Of a stretch of 64,000 nucleotides of DNA, positions 25,684-35,364 are shown in pieces (position 1 is the first letter of the stretch; every line of letters begins with the position of its first letter). The position numbers and the translations under genes were made by a program. Under the pieces are notes generated by a model. It worked only from the letters and a program-made list of their open reading frames with translations, was not told the DNA's origin and searched no databases. The stretch comes from Bacillota bacterium (lineage in GTDB: Bacteria > Bacillota > Clostridia > DSM-8532). Where the stretch lies: positions 248,001 to 312,000 of the forward strand of contig JAEZJF010000022.1 of assembly GCA_023415825.1 (NCBI GenBank), read 5' to 3'.

Positions 25684-28002
25684 ATGAAATTTACCGATGG
25701 TTTTTGGAGAAACCGGGATGGTATTCAGGTATTTAATGCGGCCATGAATTATGAAACCCTTTGTGATGAACATTCAGTGACTGTTTTTGCTCCTTATTTT
25801 AATGTGGCCAATAGAGGGCAAACCCTTACCGGGCCGGTCATCACGGTCCGTTTTTCATCGCCGATGGCCGATGTCATTCGGGTTCAGGCCTATCATTATC
25901 AGGGGTTGGTAGAAAAGGGGCCCTATTTTGAGCTCAATGAGCAGGATTGCAAAGTAGACATTAAGGAAGAGGCGAATCTGATTCAATTGGCAAGCGGAAA
26001 TTTAAAGGTCCGTATTAACAAAGGAGAGGGCTGGAAGGTAGACTTTTTTGATGATGAGCGTTTTTTGACGGGGAGCGGCTGGAGAAATCTGGGCTATGTT
26101 CTCAATGAAAAAAATGAGCCTTTTATGAAGGAACAGCTTTCTCTTGAGGTGGGAGAATGTGTTTATGGTTTGGGTGAGCGTTTTTCTCCCTTTGTAAAAA
26201 ACGGACAGGTTGTGGATATATGGAATGCTGATGGAGGAACCAGTTCGGAGCTTTCCTATAAAAGTATTCCTTTTTACCTTACCAATCGGGGCTATGGCGT
26301 TTTTGTCAATGATCCCGGGCTTGTATCCTACGAGGTTGCTTCGGAAGCTGTATCCCGTGTACAGTTCAGCGTTCCGGGAGAATATCTGGAATATTACATC
26401 ATTAACGGTCCTACACCTAAGGATGTGCTGGAGAAATATACGACATTGACGGGAAAACCGGCTCTGCCGCCGGCTTGGAGCTTTGGCCTGTGGCTGACTA
26501 CCTCGTTTGTGACCCAATATAATGAAGAAACGGTGATGCACTTCATTAATGGAATGGCTGAAAGAGACGTTCCACTCCATGTTTTCCATTTTGACTGCTT
26601 TTGGATGAAAGAGTACAATTGGACCAATCTTGAATGGGATAAAAGTCAATTCCCTGATCCCGAGGCCATGCTCAGGCGGTTGAAGGATAAGGGACTCAAA
26701 ATATGCGTCTGGATTAATCCCTACATAGCCCAGAGGTCCAGCCTGTTTGAGGAAGGGATGCTCAAAGGTTATCTTTTAAAGAGAGCCAATGGAGATGTCT
26801 ATCAGGTGGATAGCTGGCAGCCGGGCATGGGCTTTATTGACTTCACAAATCCGGAGGCTTGTCAGTGGTTTGCCCAAAAGCTCAGGATTTTGATTGATAG
26901 GGGCGTGGACTGCTTTAAAACTGATTTTGGTGAAAGAATTCCCACCGACTGTGTTTACTCTGACGGCTCAGACCCTGTAATGATGCATAACTTTTATAGT
27001 TATCTCTATAACAAGGTTGTCTTTGAAGTCCTGGAGGAAAAGCTGGGTACCCATCAGGCATTGGTTTTTGCGCGGTCAGCCACGGTGGGGGGCCAAAAAT
27101 TCCCGGTGCATTGGGGAGGGGATTGTACGGCCAATTACCGTTCCATGGCTGAAAGCTTAAGGGGTGGCCTTTCCTTGAGCCTGTCCGGATTTGGCTTCTG
27201 GAGTCATGACATATCCGGCTTTGAGCATACGGCCACACCGGATCTCTATAAGCGCTGGGCGGCTTTTGGGCTTTTGTCCACCCACAGCCGTCTCCATGGC
27301 AATATGTCCTATAGGGTGCCCTGGCTTTTTGATGACGAGGCGGTGGAGGTCTTAAGATTTTTTACAAAGCTCAAATGCAGCTTAATGCCCTATATCTTTA
27401 GTGCTGCGTGTGAGGCTTCAACGAAGGGAATCCCCATGATGAGAGCCATGGTTCTGGAATACCCGTCCGATCCTGCCTGTGACTATCTGGATCGTCAGTA
27501 TATGCTGGGTGACAGCCTTTTAGTGGCTCCGGTCTTTAATGAAGAGGGTATGGCCACCTATTATCTCCCTGAGGGAAACTGGACTCATTTTATCTCAGGA
27601 ACCAAGGTCAAGGGCGGCGGTTGGAAGCGTGAAGCGCATGATTATTTCAGCCTGCCCCTCTTGGTCAGGGAAAATAGCCTTATCGTCATAGGTCAAAACA
27701 ACACCCGGCCTGACTATGATTATTCGGATGATGTGACCTTCCATCTCTTTGAGCTTTCTGACGGGTCTACAGCAAGAGCCACTGTATGTTCAATAGAAGG
27801 ATGCCCGGAGCTCCATATTGAGGCCTCAAGAAGCGGACAGGTCATTACGGTTTTGGCAAGCTCCAATGCCAAGCCCTGGCACCTTTTTCTGCGCAATATT
27901 CAAAGCGTAGCTCAGGTCGAAGGAGGAGATTGTGAGCTAACTCCCCAGGGTGTCAGAATTACCCCTGTGAAAGGTATGAGGAGACTCATTATAGGTTTGT
28001 GA
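25684..28002 (+). CDS. yicI: GH31 alpha-xylosidase (YicI-like)
   Basis: A 772-residue GH31 enzyme very close to Escherichia coli YicI, which removes alpha-xylosyl residues from xyloglucan oligosaccharides (isoprimeverose units). The nucleophile motif is FKTDFGERIPTDCVY with Asp414. The YicI-specific stretches FARSATVGGQKFPVHWGGDC, MAESLRGGLSLSLSGFGFWSHDI and YLDRQYMLGDSLLVAPVF follow in order. The N-terminal beta domain (1-250) and C-terminal sandwich complete the fold. No signal peptide. The start ATG 25684 is set by AGGAGGG 7 nt upstream. It forms an operon with the GH42 gene 44 nt downstream. Confidence 0.95.
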   Translation: MKFTDGFWRNRDGIQVFNAAMNYETLCDEHSVTVFAPYFNVANRGQTLTGPVITVRFSSPMADVIRVQAYHYQGLVEKGPYFELNEQDCKVDIKEEANLIQLASGNLKVRINKGEGWKVDFFDDERFLTGSGWRNLGYVLNEKNEPFMKEQLSLEVGECVYGLGERFSPFVKNGQVVDIWNADGGTSSELSYKSIPFYLTNRGYGVFVNDPGLVSYEVASEAVSRVQFSVPGEYLEYYIINGPTPKDVLEKYTTLTGKPALPPAWSFGLWLTTSFVTQYNEETVMHFINGMAERDVPLHVFHFDCFWMKEYNWTNLEWDKSQFPDPEAMLRRLKDKGLKICVWINPYIAQRSSLFEEGMLKGYLLKRANGDVYQVDSWQPGMGFIDFTNPEACQWFAQKLRILIDRGVDCFKTDFGERIPTDCVYSDGSDPVMMHNFYSYLYNKVVFEVLEEKLGTHQALVFARSATVGGQKFPVHWGGDCTANYRSMAESLRGGLSLSLSGFGFWSHDISGFEHTATPDLYKRWAAFGLLSTHSRLHGNMSYRVPWLFDDEAVEVLRFFTKLKCSLMPYIFSAACEASTKGIPMMRAMVLEYPSDPACDYLDRQYMLGDSLLVAPVFNEEGMATYYLPEGNWTHFISGTKVKGGGWKREAHDYFSLPLLVRENSLIVIGQNNTRPDYDYSDDVTFHLFELSDGSTARATVCSIEGCPELHIEASRSGQVITVLASSNAKPWHLFLRNIQSVAQVEGGDCELTPQGVRITPVKGMRRLIIGL

Positions 28003-28046
28003 GAAGATAACCTTAAAGCGGTGCAAATGAACAAGGAGGTTATTTG

Positions 28047-30068
28047 ATGAATTCTGTTGACTTTCCCGTTATCTATTTCGGTGGGGACTATAATCCCGAT
28101 CAATGGCCCCAAGAAATTTGGCAGGATGATATGCGCCTGTTCAAAAAGGCCGGAGTGAATATGGTAACCCTTCCGGTATTCAGCTGGGCTAAGCTTCAGC
28201 CCGAAGAAGACCGGTACACCTTTGAATGGTTGGATGACATCATGGATAGGCTTCACGAAAATGGCTTGGCTGTCTGTCTTGCCACATCAACCGCCGCTCA
28301 GCCTGCATGGATGTCCAAAAAATATCCCGAGATCCTGCCTGTTGATTTTGATGGAAGAAAGAGAAAACATGGGGGACGGGTTAATTTTTGTCCCAATAGC
28401 AGGGTGTATCGCGATTTCTCCGGAAAGCTTGCAGGAAAGATGGCTGAGCGCTATAGCCATCATCCGGCCTTGAAAGTATGGCACATAGGAAACGAGTATG
28501 GGAATTATTGCTACTGTGAGCATTGTGAAAAGGCATTCCGTGAGTGGTTAAAAAAGAGGTATGGCAGCATTGAGGAGCTTAACAGGAGATGGGATTTAAG
28601 CTTTTGGGGCCATACCGTTTATGACTGGGATGAAATTGTGGCCCCTTCGGGATTAAGTGAGATGTGGAAAGACGGCAGTCTTGAGAGAACAACCTTCCAG
28701 GGCATTGCTCTGGACTATAAGCGCTTTATGTCCGAGTCCAGCCTGGAATGCTATAAGAACGAATATGAAGCCATCCGGAGGGAATGCAAGGATATTCCCA
28801 TTACCACCAACATGATGGGAAGCCCCTTTAAGCCCCTTGATTACTTTCAATGGGCCGAGCATATCGATATTATTTCCTGGGACAATTATCCAAGCCTGAT
28901 GGCTCTCCCAGGAAGCATAGCCTTCAATCACGACTTGATGCGTGGGCTTAAAAAAGGGCAACCCTTCATGCTCATGGAGCAAACCCCGAGCCAAACTAAC
29001 TGGCAGCCCTATAACAGCCTGAAACGTCCAGGTGCCATGCGTCTCTTAAGCTATCAGGCCATGGCTCACGGCGCCGATACCCTCTTGTTTTTTCAGATGA
29101 GGCGTTCCATAGGTGCCTGCGAAAAATTCCATGGTGCTTTGATTGAGCATGTGGGCCACGAGCATACCCGTGTTTTCAAAGAATGTGCCCAACTGGGTGA
29201 GGAGCTTGAAAAGCTCTCAGATATTATAGGGTCCCGCATAAAAGCCAAGGTGGCGCTCCTATTTGACTGGGAAAACTGGTGGGCCTTGGAGCTTTCCAGC
29301 GGACCGACCATTCAGCTTAAATATGCCGATCAGGTCATCAAGTATTATCAAGCACTCTATAACTGGAATATTCCTGTCGATATCGTCAGGTCTGATGCGG
29401 ATTTGTCAGGTTACGCTTTGGTTATTGCACCTGTTTTGTATATGGTGAAGCCCGGTGTGACAAAGAATCTGGAAGTCTTCGTTCAAAATGGCGGGACTTT
29501 TTTAACCACCTTCATGAGCGGTATTGTTGATGAAAACGATAGGGTGACTCTGGGTGGTTATCCGGGCGAGCTTAAAAAACTTCTTGGCATATGGGTAGAA
29601 GAGATTGATGCCCTGGAGCCGGGAATGTGCAACAGTATCAAGATGGCTGACGAGTCCTATGCCTGCACCATGCTCTGTGACCTCATGGAAGCTCAGGGTG
29701 CAGAGATTTTAGCCGTTTACGAAAAGGACTTTTATGCAGGAAGACCGGCACTGACCAGAAACACTTTTGGAAAAGGAAGAGCCTATTACCTGGCCACTGA
29801 TGCGGAAGATCGTTTTATCTCCGACCTTTTAAAAGCTTTATGCGATGAGTGTGGGATAGTACCCGTTTTCAGCCCTCCATCCGGTGTTGAAATCACTCAA
29901 CGATTTAAGGATAACAAAGTTTTTACCTTCGTTTTAAATCATCATTCGGAACAGGTGATGGTGGATCTCAAGGGTAACTCCTTTAAAGAATTGATTACGG
30001 TCAAGCAGGTAAACGGTTTTCTGGAGCTTCCAGCCAGGGGAGTGGCCATATTGGAGCATACTGTTTGA
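28047..30068 (+). CDS. GH42 beta-galactosidase
   Basis: A 673-residue GH42 enzyme. It opens GGDYNPDQWP, the family signature, and carries acid/base Glu150 in HIGNEYGNY and nucleophile Glu311 in MEQTPSQTNW. FCPNSRVYRDF and CYCEHCEKAF (a zinc-site cysteine cluster, about 155-165) are also typical. Three domains: barrel (about 1-390), beta-galactosidase trimerisation domain (about 395-600) and a small C-terminal beta domain. It is cytoplasmic. With the YicI-type alpha-xylosidase in the same operon it fits removal of galactose from xyloglucan or galactan oligosaccharides. ATG at 28047 is used; AAGGAGG is 7 nt upstream, and the TTG one codon earlier is less likely. Confidence 0.95.
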   Translation: MNSVDFPVIYFGGDYNPDQWPQEIWQDDMRLFKKAGVNMVTLPVFSWAKLQPEEDRYTFEWLDDIMDRLHENGLAVCLATSTAAQPAWMSKKYPEILPVDFDGRKRKHGGRVNFCPNSRVYRDFSGKLAGKMAERYSHHPALKVWHIGNEYGNYCYCEHCEKAFREWLKKRYGSIEELNRRWDLSFWGHTVYDWDEIVAPSGLSEMWKDGSLERTTFQGIALDYKRFMSESSLECYKNEYEAIRRECKDIPITTNMMGSPFKPLDYFQWAEHIDIISWDNYPSLMALPGSIAFNHDLMRGLKKGQPFMLMEQTPSQTNWQPYNSLKRPGAMRLLSYQAMAHGADTLLFFQMRRSIGACEKFHGALIEHVGHEHTRVFKECAQLGEELEKLSDIIGSRIKAKVALLFDWENWWALELSSGPTIQLKYADQVIKYYQALYNWNIPVDIVRSDADLSGYALVIAPVLYMVKPGVTKNLEVFVQNGGTFLTTFMSGIVDENDRVTLGGYPGELKKLLGIWVEEIDALEPGMCNSIKMADESYACTMLCDLMEAQGAEILAVYEKDFYAGRPALTRNTFGKGRAYYLATDAEDRFISDLLKALCDECGIVPVFSPPSGVEITQRFKDNKVFTFVLNHHSEQVMVDLKGNSFKELITVKQVNGFLELPARGVAILEHTV

Positions 30069-30085
30069 AAGGAAATGTTTTTTAC

Positions 30086-30982
30086 CTATAAATTTAGTGA
30101 TGTGGGATTCTCTTTCTTTCGATATTCAGACGGAGTACAATTCATATAGTGCTTGAAAATATTAATAAAATAACTGAAGTTATCGAAACCAACCTCCATG
30201 GCGGCGTCAATAATGCGCATATCACTTTCTTCCAGGAGCTTGGCTGCTTTACTGATTTTATAAAAATTGATGTAGTCCACAGGTGTTTTTTTTGACATTT
30301 GCTTAAAGAATCGACAGAAGTGCCCTTCGCTCATATTGACCTCAGCGGCCAGCTCTGAAAGACATATCTTATGGTTGTAATGATGCTGTATATAGCTCAG
30401 GATTTTTTTAAAACGTTCGGTTTTGTACAGTTGATTGGAAAACTCCCGGTCTGCCACACGGGGTTCACTGTGGCATAGTATTTCTGAAAGGATATTGTAG
30501 AGGTAGGACTTAACCTTGAGCTCATATGCAAATTGCTTGTTGTTATATGTTTCTATCATTTTCGTAAGCGTGGTGAGAAGGTTGTTCTGCCATTCATTGG
30601 CACCTTCGATGAAATGCGGAAGCAAGTACTTCTTTTTTATTAACGGCTCAACATATTTACTGGTCACACGGTCATAGCTGTTTCCTTGAAGGAGGCTGGG
30701 ATGGAAGACCACGGCGAAGTACCCCCATGGTTCGGATTTAGCACCGAAGCCTGCATGTAATTCTCCGCTGTTAATAAAAAGCGCCTGGCCTTTGGAGACC
30801 TTATAGGAAGAGGTTTCAATCTGGAATATTGCTGTTCCCTCGGTAATCAGCAGGAGCTCAAGCTCGTCATGCCAGTGGCTGTCCAGTGAACTGTTGGGAT
30901 GGGAGTAATGCATGACATAAACCTCCATTGGGAACATGGCATCACCGTGTATTCTTTTTTCCTTCAGCAAGCTCTTATCCAT
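30086..30982 (-). CDS. AraC-family regulator of the xyloside/galactoside locus
   Basis: A 298-residue regulator with an N-terminal cupin (DSHWHDELELLLITEGTA, a sugar-sensing His pattern, about 33-50) and a C-terminal AraC double helix-turn-helix (about 195-290) with LSELAAEVNMSEGHFCRFF and IDAAMEVGFDNFSYFINIF. ATG 30982 is preferred because GAGGTG lies a few nt upstream; an ATG six codons earlier has no site. It converges on the GH42 gene with 17 nt between stops. It is the natural candidate to bind the 26-nt inverted motif pair at 25487-25667. Confidence 0.92.
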   Translation of the reverse strand: MDKSLLKEKRIHGDAMFPMEVYVMHYSHPNSSLDSHWHDELELLLITEGTAIFQIETSSYKVSKGQALFINSGELHAGFGAKSEPWGYFAVVFHPSLLQGNSYDRVTSKYVEPLIKKKYLLPHFIEGANEWQNNLLTTLTKMIETYNNKQFAYELKVKSYLYNILSEILCHSEPRVADREFSNQLYKTERFKKILSYIQHHYNHKICLSELAAEVNMSEGHFCRFFKQMSKKTPVDYINFYKISKAAKLLEESDMRIIDAAMEVGFDNFSYFINIFKHYMNCTPSEYRKKENPTSLNL

Positions 30983-31379
30983 AGGCACCTCGTCATCCAA
31001 GAATATTAATATATTGACATGAATGGAACCAAATTGCTTATGATCTAGCCTAATTATACCATGATCCTGCTAAGCCGCACAGGTTTATAAGGATAAGCGA
31101 TGATGTTCTTACACGTAACTATAGAATAATCAACTCACTCTATGGTAAAATATTGCCACGGTATAATGCTTGGGGATATAAAAATCACTGGCGAGACAGA
31201 CATTGCAGCCTAAAACAAATGCAACTCTTAGGGATTCTGCATATTCTCTAACTCAAAAATCCACTAATATCCATGGAATCGGGCAGTTACTGAGGTCTTT
31301 TAAATCCTACCACGATGCATTTAGTATCCTCAAATCATTTTGTCATAAAGGATAGGGACGCTGAAAAGGAGACAATTTA
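30983..31379. other. Intergenic region, no gene recognised
   Basis: About 400 nt between the divergent AraC and MATE genes. A TATAAT at 31162-31167 without a good -35 and the AAGGAG ribosome site of the MATE gene are the only signals seen. No riboswitch core or stable hairpin recognised. Confidence 0.5.
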
Positions 31380-32726
31380 ATGCTGGCAAAGATTTTTACA
31401 TCAGAAAACAGGAAATTTTATAAAACGTTAATTACATTATCGGTGCCTATTGTGATACAGAATTTTTTAAACTCAATGGTAAACCTGGCCGACTCTTTTA
31501 TGATAGGCAGTCTTGGTGTTGATGCTATTAATGCTGTTGGTTTTGGAAATGAGCTATTCTTTTTGTATGTCATTCTGCTTTTTGGAATATGCAGTGGTGC
31601 ATCTATATATATGGGGCAGTACTGGGGAAAAAATGAGATAAAAAGCATACATTATGTAATGGGTTTATGTTTTATTATAAGTATGGCTGCATCGCTTGTT
31701 TTTTGCATTGTAAGCTTAGTATTTCCTGAGGTGTTCATAAGCTTTTTCTCAAAAGACGAAAATGTAATAAAGCTAGGCAGCGACTATTTACGTATAGTAG
31801 CTGTAACGTATATACTCACGGCCATAACCCTCACAATGAATACAGCGCTAAGATCTATTAATCAGACAAAGATACCTATGTTTACAACGTTCGTTGCTCT
31901 TGTAATAAATGTTGTATTCAACTATATATTTATTTACATATTTAAATGGGGTGTAGTAGGCGCCGCAATTGCGACGGCTATGGCAAGGCTTGCGGAAGTA
32001 ATAGCTGTTATTGTCATTTCATATAAGCTGAAGCTTCCGATCGCAGTTAAAATAGGCAGTTATTTTAAAATTCCGAAAGAGTTTATTAAACCATTTTTTA
32101 TTGCTGTTGTGCCTGTTATTCTAAACGAATTCGTATGGGCGCTGGGGACTACTCTTTACAATGTCGCCTATAAGGCTGCCGGTAATGAAGCGCAGGCGGC
32201 GGTAAGAATATCCGCATCTGTACAGAATCTGTTTAACGTCATCGGAATGGGTATTGGCTCTGCCTGCGGAATTATGCTTGCAAACCAGCTGGGTGCAAAT
32301 CGTATTGAAGATGCTGTGAAAAACTCCAGAAGGTTTTTGAAAATAAGCATTGTCATAAGCTCGGTAATGTGCGTTCTTCTTCTTGTAAGCTCTCCTGTGC
32401 TTTTAAGCCTATATAAGGTGCCGCAGAGCGTTAAAGATGATGCGGCACTAATAATGGTTATAATAGCCTTCGGCATGATTATAAGAACATATAATTTTAC
32501 AACAATAGTAGGTATATTAAGAAGCGGAGGAGACACAAAATATTGTCTCATGCTGGATATGCTGGGCGTCTGGCTTGTAGGTGTTCCTTTTGTTTTCGTT
32601 GGTGCCTACCTTTTTAAACTACCTATTTATGTTCTTGTATTGCTCGTATTAAGTGAAGAGGTGTTTAAGTTCTTCTTAAGCACAAAAAGAGTGTTGGGGA
32701 ACATTTGGGCGAAGTGTATGGTTTAA
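31380..32726 (+). CDS. MATE-family efflux transporter
   Basis: A 448-residue membrane protein with twelve predicted helices in two similar halves. LVNLADSFMIGSLGVDAINAVGFG (about 25-48) is the standard MATE opening, and the second half has VRISASVQNLFNVIGMGIGSACGIMLANQLGA (about 276-307) with the AxxxxxxLGA element. MATE proteins export cationic drugs or metabolites using a sodium or proton gradient; the substrate is not predictable. Codon use is more AT-rich than in the neighbouring glycoside hydrolase genes. It stands alone between two unrelated loci. ATG with AAGGAG 9 nt upstream. Confidence 0.94.
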   Translation: MLAKIFTSENRKFYKTLITLSVPIVIQNFLNSMVNLADSFMIGSLGVDAINAVGFGNELFFLYVILLFGICSGASIYMGQYWGKNEIKSIHYVMGLCFIISMAASLVFCIVSLVFPEVFISFFSKDENVIKLGSDYLRIVAVTYILTAITLTMNTALRSINQTKIPMFTTFVALVINVVFNYIFIYIFKWGVVGAAIATAMARLAEVIAVIVISYKLKLPIAVKIGSYFKIPKEFIKPFFIAVVPVILNEFVWALGTTLYNVAYKAAGNEAQAAVRISASVQNLFNVIGMGIGSACGIMLANQLGANRIEDAVKNSRRFLKISIVISSVMCVLLLVSSPVLLSLYKVPQSVKDDAALIMVIIAFGMIIRTYNFTTIVGILRSGGDTKYCLMLDMLGVWLVGVPFVFVGAYLFKLPIYVLVLLVLSEEVFKFFLSTKRVLGNIWAKCMV

Positions 32727-32760
32727 AAGCTACTGGGTCTTATTTTACGAGTAATACAAA

Positions 32761-32786
32761 CGAGGCACTTCGCTTGAAGTGCCTCG
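32761..32786. terminator. Hairpin between convergent MATE and pfp genes
   Basis: CGAGGCACTTC (32761-32771) pairs perfectly with GAAGTGCCTCG (32776-32786), 4-nt loop, 11 bp. No U run; position suggests a shared transcription end. Confidence 0.65.
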
Positions 32787-32803
32787 TGATATTAGTCGAT
32801 TGA

Positions 32804-34057
32804 TTACTTTGTTGCTAATACTTTCTTAAGCTTGGCGAAACGGGGCAGACCGTCCTCAATGGGAGGTTTGGATTCGCCTTCAATAAGAGGCAGGGCGTAG
32901 TTGATATAGTCCTGGGTAAGACCGGTTCCCTCGGCGGTGATCCATTCGCGGGGAATCTTCTTCTCGGTGTTGGCAACCTTGGTGAGGTTTACAAGCACAT
33001 AATTGCAGACATACTTGCCATCCTTTAGGGATCTCTCATATGCGACCATGTGGTCGGTGGTTCCTTCTACCGCATATTGAACAGCCTTTTGTCCTGCTGT
33101 GAAGGTTTCTTCAACATCAGTTGCCGAAGCCCAGTGAGCAGCGCATCTTTGAAGGAGAGAGAACTCAATGGCGCGAGCTTTGCACTTAAGCTCCTTCTTA
33201 AGGATGTTGGCAAGAACTGCACCGGTTCCGCCTAACTGCGCATGACCAAAGGAATCCTTTTCACAGGCAAGATCTGAGCCGTACTCTGAAATGTACTTGC
33301 CGTTTTTATCCTTGATTCCCTCTGAAGCAGCCACAATGAGCTTGCCTTTGTTTTTCTCATATATCTTTTTACTGTCGGCAATGAACTTATCCATATCGAA
33401 ATCAATCTCAGGAAGGTATATCAAATCAGGACCCTGGCCCTTGTATGCAGCAAGAGCGGTGGCAGCGGTAAGCCATCCGGCGTTTCTGCCCATGACTTCA
33501 AGAACGCAGACCATGGGGGTGTCATAAACACGTGCATCCTGATAAACTTCCATGGTTGAGGTTGCCACGTACTTGGCAGCGCTGCCATATCCGGGGCAAT
33601 GATCTGTGGCATAGAGATCGTTGTCGATGGTCTTGGGAACACCCATGACACGGCATTCGTAGCCGGATTTCTGCATGAATTTGCTGATCTTGTTGCAGGT
33701 GTCCATGGAGTCGTTACCGCCGTTATAGAAGAAGTAGCGGATATCATACTTCTTGAAAACTTCCAGCAGTTTGTTGTAATCGGCAGGGTCCTTATCAGGA
33801 TCTGCGAGCTTATAGCGAACCGAACCTAAAGCGGAAGAGGGGGTGGTCTTTAAGAGCTCAAGCTCCTTGGGGTCCTCTTGGGACATATCATAGAATTTCT
33901 CATCCAGAATTCCACGAATACCGTTTGCAGCACCGAAAACCTTGGGAATACAATCCATTTTCAGAGCCTCGGTTATAACGCCGGCTGCGCTTGCGTTGAT
34001 TACTGAGGTAGGTCCTCCGGACTGTCCAAAAATTAAATTACCAACTAATTTTGCCAT
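32804..34057 (-). CDS. pfp: 6-phosphofructokinase, PPi-dependent type
   Basis: A 417-residue phosphofructokinase of the PPi-using group. The two deciding residues are visible: GGNDSMDT (Asp at the position that is Gly in ATP enzymes) and PKTIDND (Lys in place of the Gly of ATP enzymes). FGQSGGPTSVINAS (about 10-23) begins the nucleotide/PPi-binding fold, and MGRNAGWLTAATAL holds the fructose-6-phosphate site. The enzyme makes fructose 1,6-bisphosphate reversibly, saving ATP in anaerobic glycolysis. The GGND rather than the more common GGDD form is slightly unusual. Start ATG 34057 has GGAGG 8 nt upstream; an ATG five codons before it has none. It has its own promoter and diverges from the LacI gene of locus C. 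Confidence 0.9.
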   Translation of the reverse strand: MAKLVGNLIFGQSGGPTSVINASAAGVITEALKMDCIPKVFGAANGIRGILDEKFYDMSQEDPKELELLKTTPSSALGSVRYKLADPDKDPADYNKLLEVFKKYDIRYFFYNGGNDSMDTCNKISKFMQKSGYECRVMGVPKTIDNDLYATDHCPGYGSAAKYVATSTMEVYQDARVYDTPMVCVLEVMGRNAGWLTAATALAAYKGQGPDLIYLPEIDFDMDKFIADSKKIYEKNKGKLIVAASEGIKDKNGKYISEYGSDLACEKDSFGHAQLGGTGAVLANILKKELKCKARAIEFSLLQRCAAHWASATDVEETFTAGQKAVQYAVEGTTDHMVAYERSLKDGKYVCNYVLVNLTKVANTEKKIPREWITAEGTGLTQDYINYALPLIEGESKPPIEDGLPRFAKLKKVLATK

Positions 34058-34122
34058 GTTTATTGCCTCCATTCATGATTAGGTTTTTATCCTAATGATT
34101 GTCTATTTATTAACTAGCATTT

Positions 34123-34151
34123 AATATACCATAAAGCTATTTTTCGTGCAA
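34123..34151 (-). promoter_or_regulatory. Promoter of pfp
   Basis: On the minus strand TTGCAC (34151-34146), 17 nt, TATATT (34128-34123). A short stem ATTAGGA/TCCTAAT (34078-34096) follows in the leader next to the ribosome site. Confidence 0.65.
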
Positions 34152-34204
34152 CGGCGTTAGGTTGACATGGCCAGGTAAAATAAAGAAAACAATCATTTTT
34201 CATA

Positions 34205-34233
34205 TTGACGGCATGGATATTCATGGATATAAT
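34205..34233 (+). promoter_or_regulatory. Promoter of the locus C LacI gene
   Basis: TTGACG (34205-34210), 17 nt, TATAAT (34228-34233). The palindromic operator at 34241-34256 overlaps the expected transcription start, the classical place for autorepression. Confidence 0.75.
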
Positions 34234-34240
34234 AATGATA

Positions 34241-34256
34241 GTGACACCGATGTCAT
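34241..34256. promoter_or_regulatory. LacI operator O1 upstream of the regulator gene
   Basis: GTGACACCGATGTCAT, an imperfect copy of the perfect 16-nt palindrome ATGACATCGATGTCAT at 35349-35364. Both are followed by AAAA. Confidence 0.75.
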
Positions 34257-34303
34257 AAAAGATATTTGGGTATCATACAACCACATGGAACAGAGGAACA
34301 AAG

Positions 34304-35320
34304 ATGAGTAACATATATAGAATTGCTGAACAGGTAGGTTTGTCTCCTTCAACAGTTGCAAGGGCACTCAATGGAAAAGGCTATTGCAGCGAGGAAAGCA
34401 GACAAAAAATATTAAAAGCGGCTGAAGAGCTGAATTATACTCCTACCCACGCGGCAAGGACATTGAAAAATAAACGCACCGACAAGATTCTCTTTTGCAT
34501 ACCGGACATCTACAATCCTTTCTATTTTGGCATGATTAAGGGTGCAAATGATATATTTGAAAAGCACGGCTACTATACCCTGCTGTGTCATACCAAGCAT
34601 AACATCAAAGAAGAACTGAGAATGATTGAAACCCTTCGGGAGAAATTCGGCGACGGCATGATTTTTGTTTCTTTTAACTTCTGTGAAAAGAATATTAAAG
34701 CCGTCAATAACAGCGGAATGCCCATTGTTTTAACCAACCGCTATGACTCCCCCAATGGTGATGATAAATTTGATTATGTCTATGTGGACACCTATAAGGG
34801 TATCCAAATTGCGACCCGGCACCTCATTGATCAGGGGCATAGTCGTATTGCCTTTATGGGGGGCAATCGCAAGGAACAGACCAGCTTCGAGCGTTTCTGC
34901 GGCTGGAAGGACGAAATGGAGAAAGCGGGACTGGGATTTGACGAACGCTTGATCTATGATGGCGATTATACCATGGAAAGCGGCTATGCTTGTGCCAAGC
35001 GTATGATGGAAAGCACCTTCGTCCCCACAGGAATTGTTACGGCCAATGATCTTATGGCCATTGGTTTTATTCAATATTGTCATGATCATCAAATTAAAAT
35101 ACCTGAAGATTTTTCTGTGGTGGGTATGGATAATACGGACCTTGCCTCTCATCTCAGGCCGGGGCTTACCTCTATCATCATGAGACAGGAGGAAATAGGC
35201 CGAAACGCCGCAATCCTTCTCATGGAGAGAATTTTGGAAGGCCGTACCTATAAAAAAACAGTCAGGCTTGAGCCTCAGCTTATTGTTAGAGAAAGCAGCA
35301 ATTATAAATTAAGAAAATGA
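34304..35320 (+). CDS. LacI-family regulator of locus C
   Basis: A 338-residue repressor beginning with the LacI helix-turn-helix YRIAEQVGLSPSTVARALNG (residues 5-24), then the hinge region and a sugar-binding core (about 60-335) with ANDLMAIGFIQYC and VVGMDNTDLASHLRPGLTSI. ATG with AGAGGA 8 nt upstream. It has its own strong promoter with an operator over the start site, and a second, perfect operator lies between it and the transporter genes downstream. It therefore almost certainly controls itself and the importer/GH172 genes; the inducer would be the sugar of that locus. Confidence 0.94.
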   Translation: MSNIYRIAEQVGLSPSTVARALNGKGYCSEESRQKILKAAEELNYTPTHAARTLKNKRTDKILFCIPDIYNPFYFGMIKGANDIFEKHGYYTLLCHTKHNIKEELRMIETLREKFGDGMIFVSFNFCEKNIKAVNNSGMPIVLTNRYDSPNGDDKFDYVYVDTYKGIQIATRHLIDQGHSRIAFMGGNRKEQTSFERFCGWKDEMEKAGLGFDERLIYDGDYTMESGYACAKRMMESTFVPTGIVTANDLMAIGFIQYCHDHQIKIPEDFSVVGMDNTDLASHLRPGLTSIIMRQEEIGRNAAILLMERILEGRTYKKTVRLEPQLIVRESSNYKLRK

Positions 35321-35348
35321 GGCAGCCGGGGATTATTTTTTGCTATGA

Positions 35349-35364
35349 ATGACATCGATGTCAT
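35349..35364. promoter_or_regulatory. LacI operator O2 upstream of the locus C importer
   Basis: ATGACATCGATGTCAT, a perfect 16-nt palindrome with the central CG typical of LacI-family operators. It lies 117 nt ahead of the binding-protein gene. No convincing -35/-10 pair was found beside it. Confidence 0.8.

Noticed and set aside
30983..31379. Possible riboswitch before the MATE gene
   Set aside because: MATE genes are sometimes riboswitch controlled, but no conserved aptamer core or expression hairpin could be recognised.
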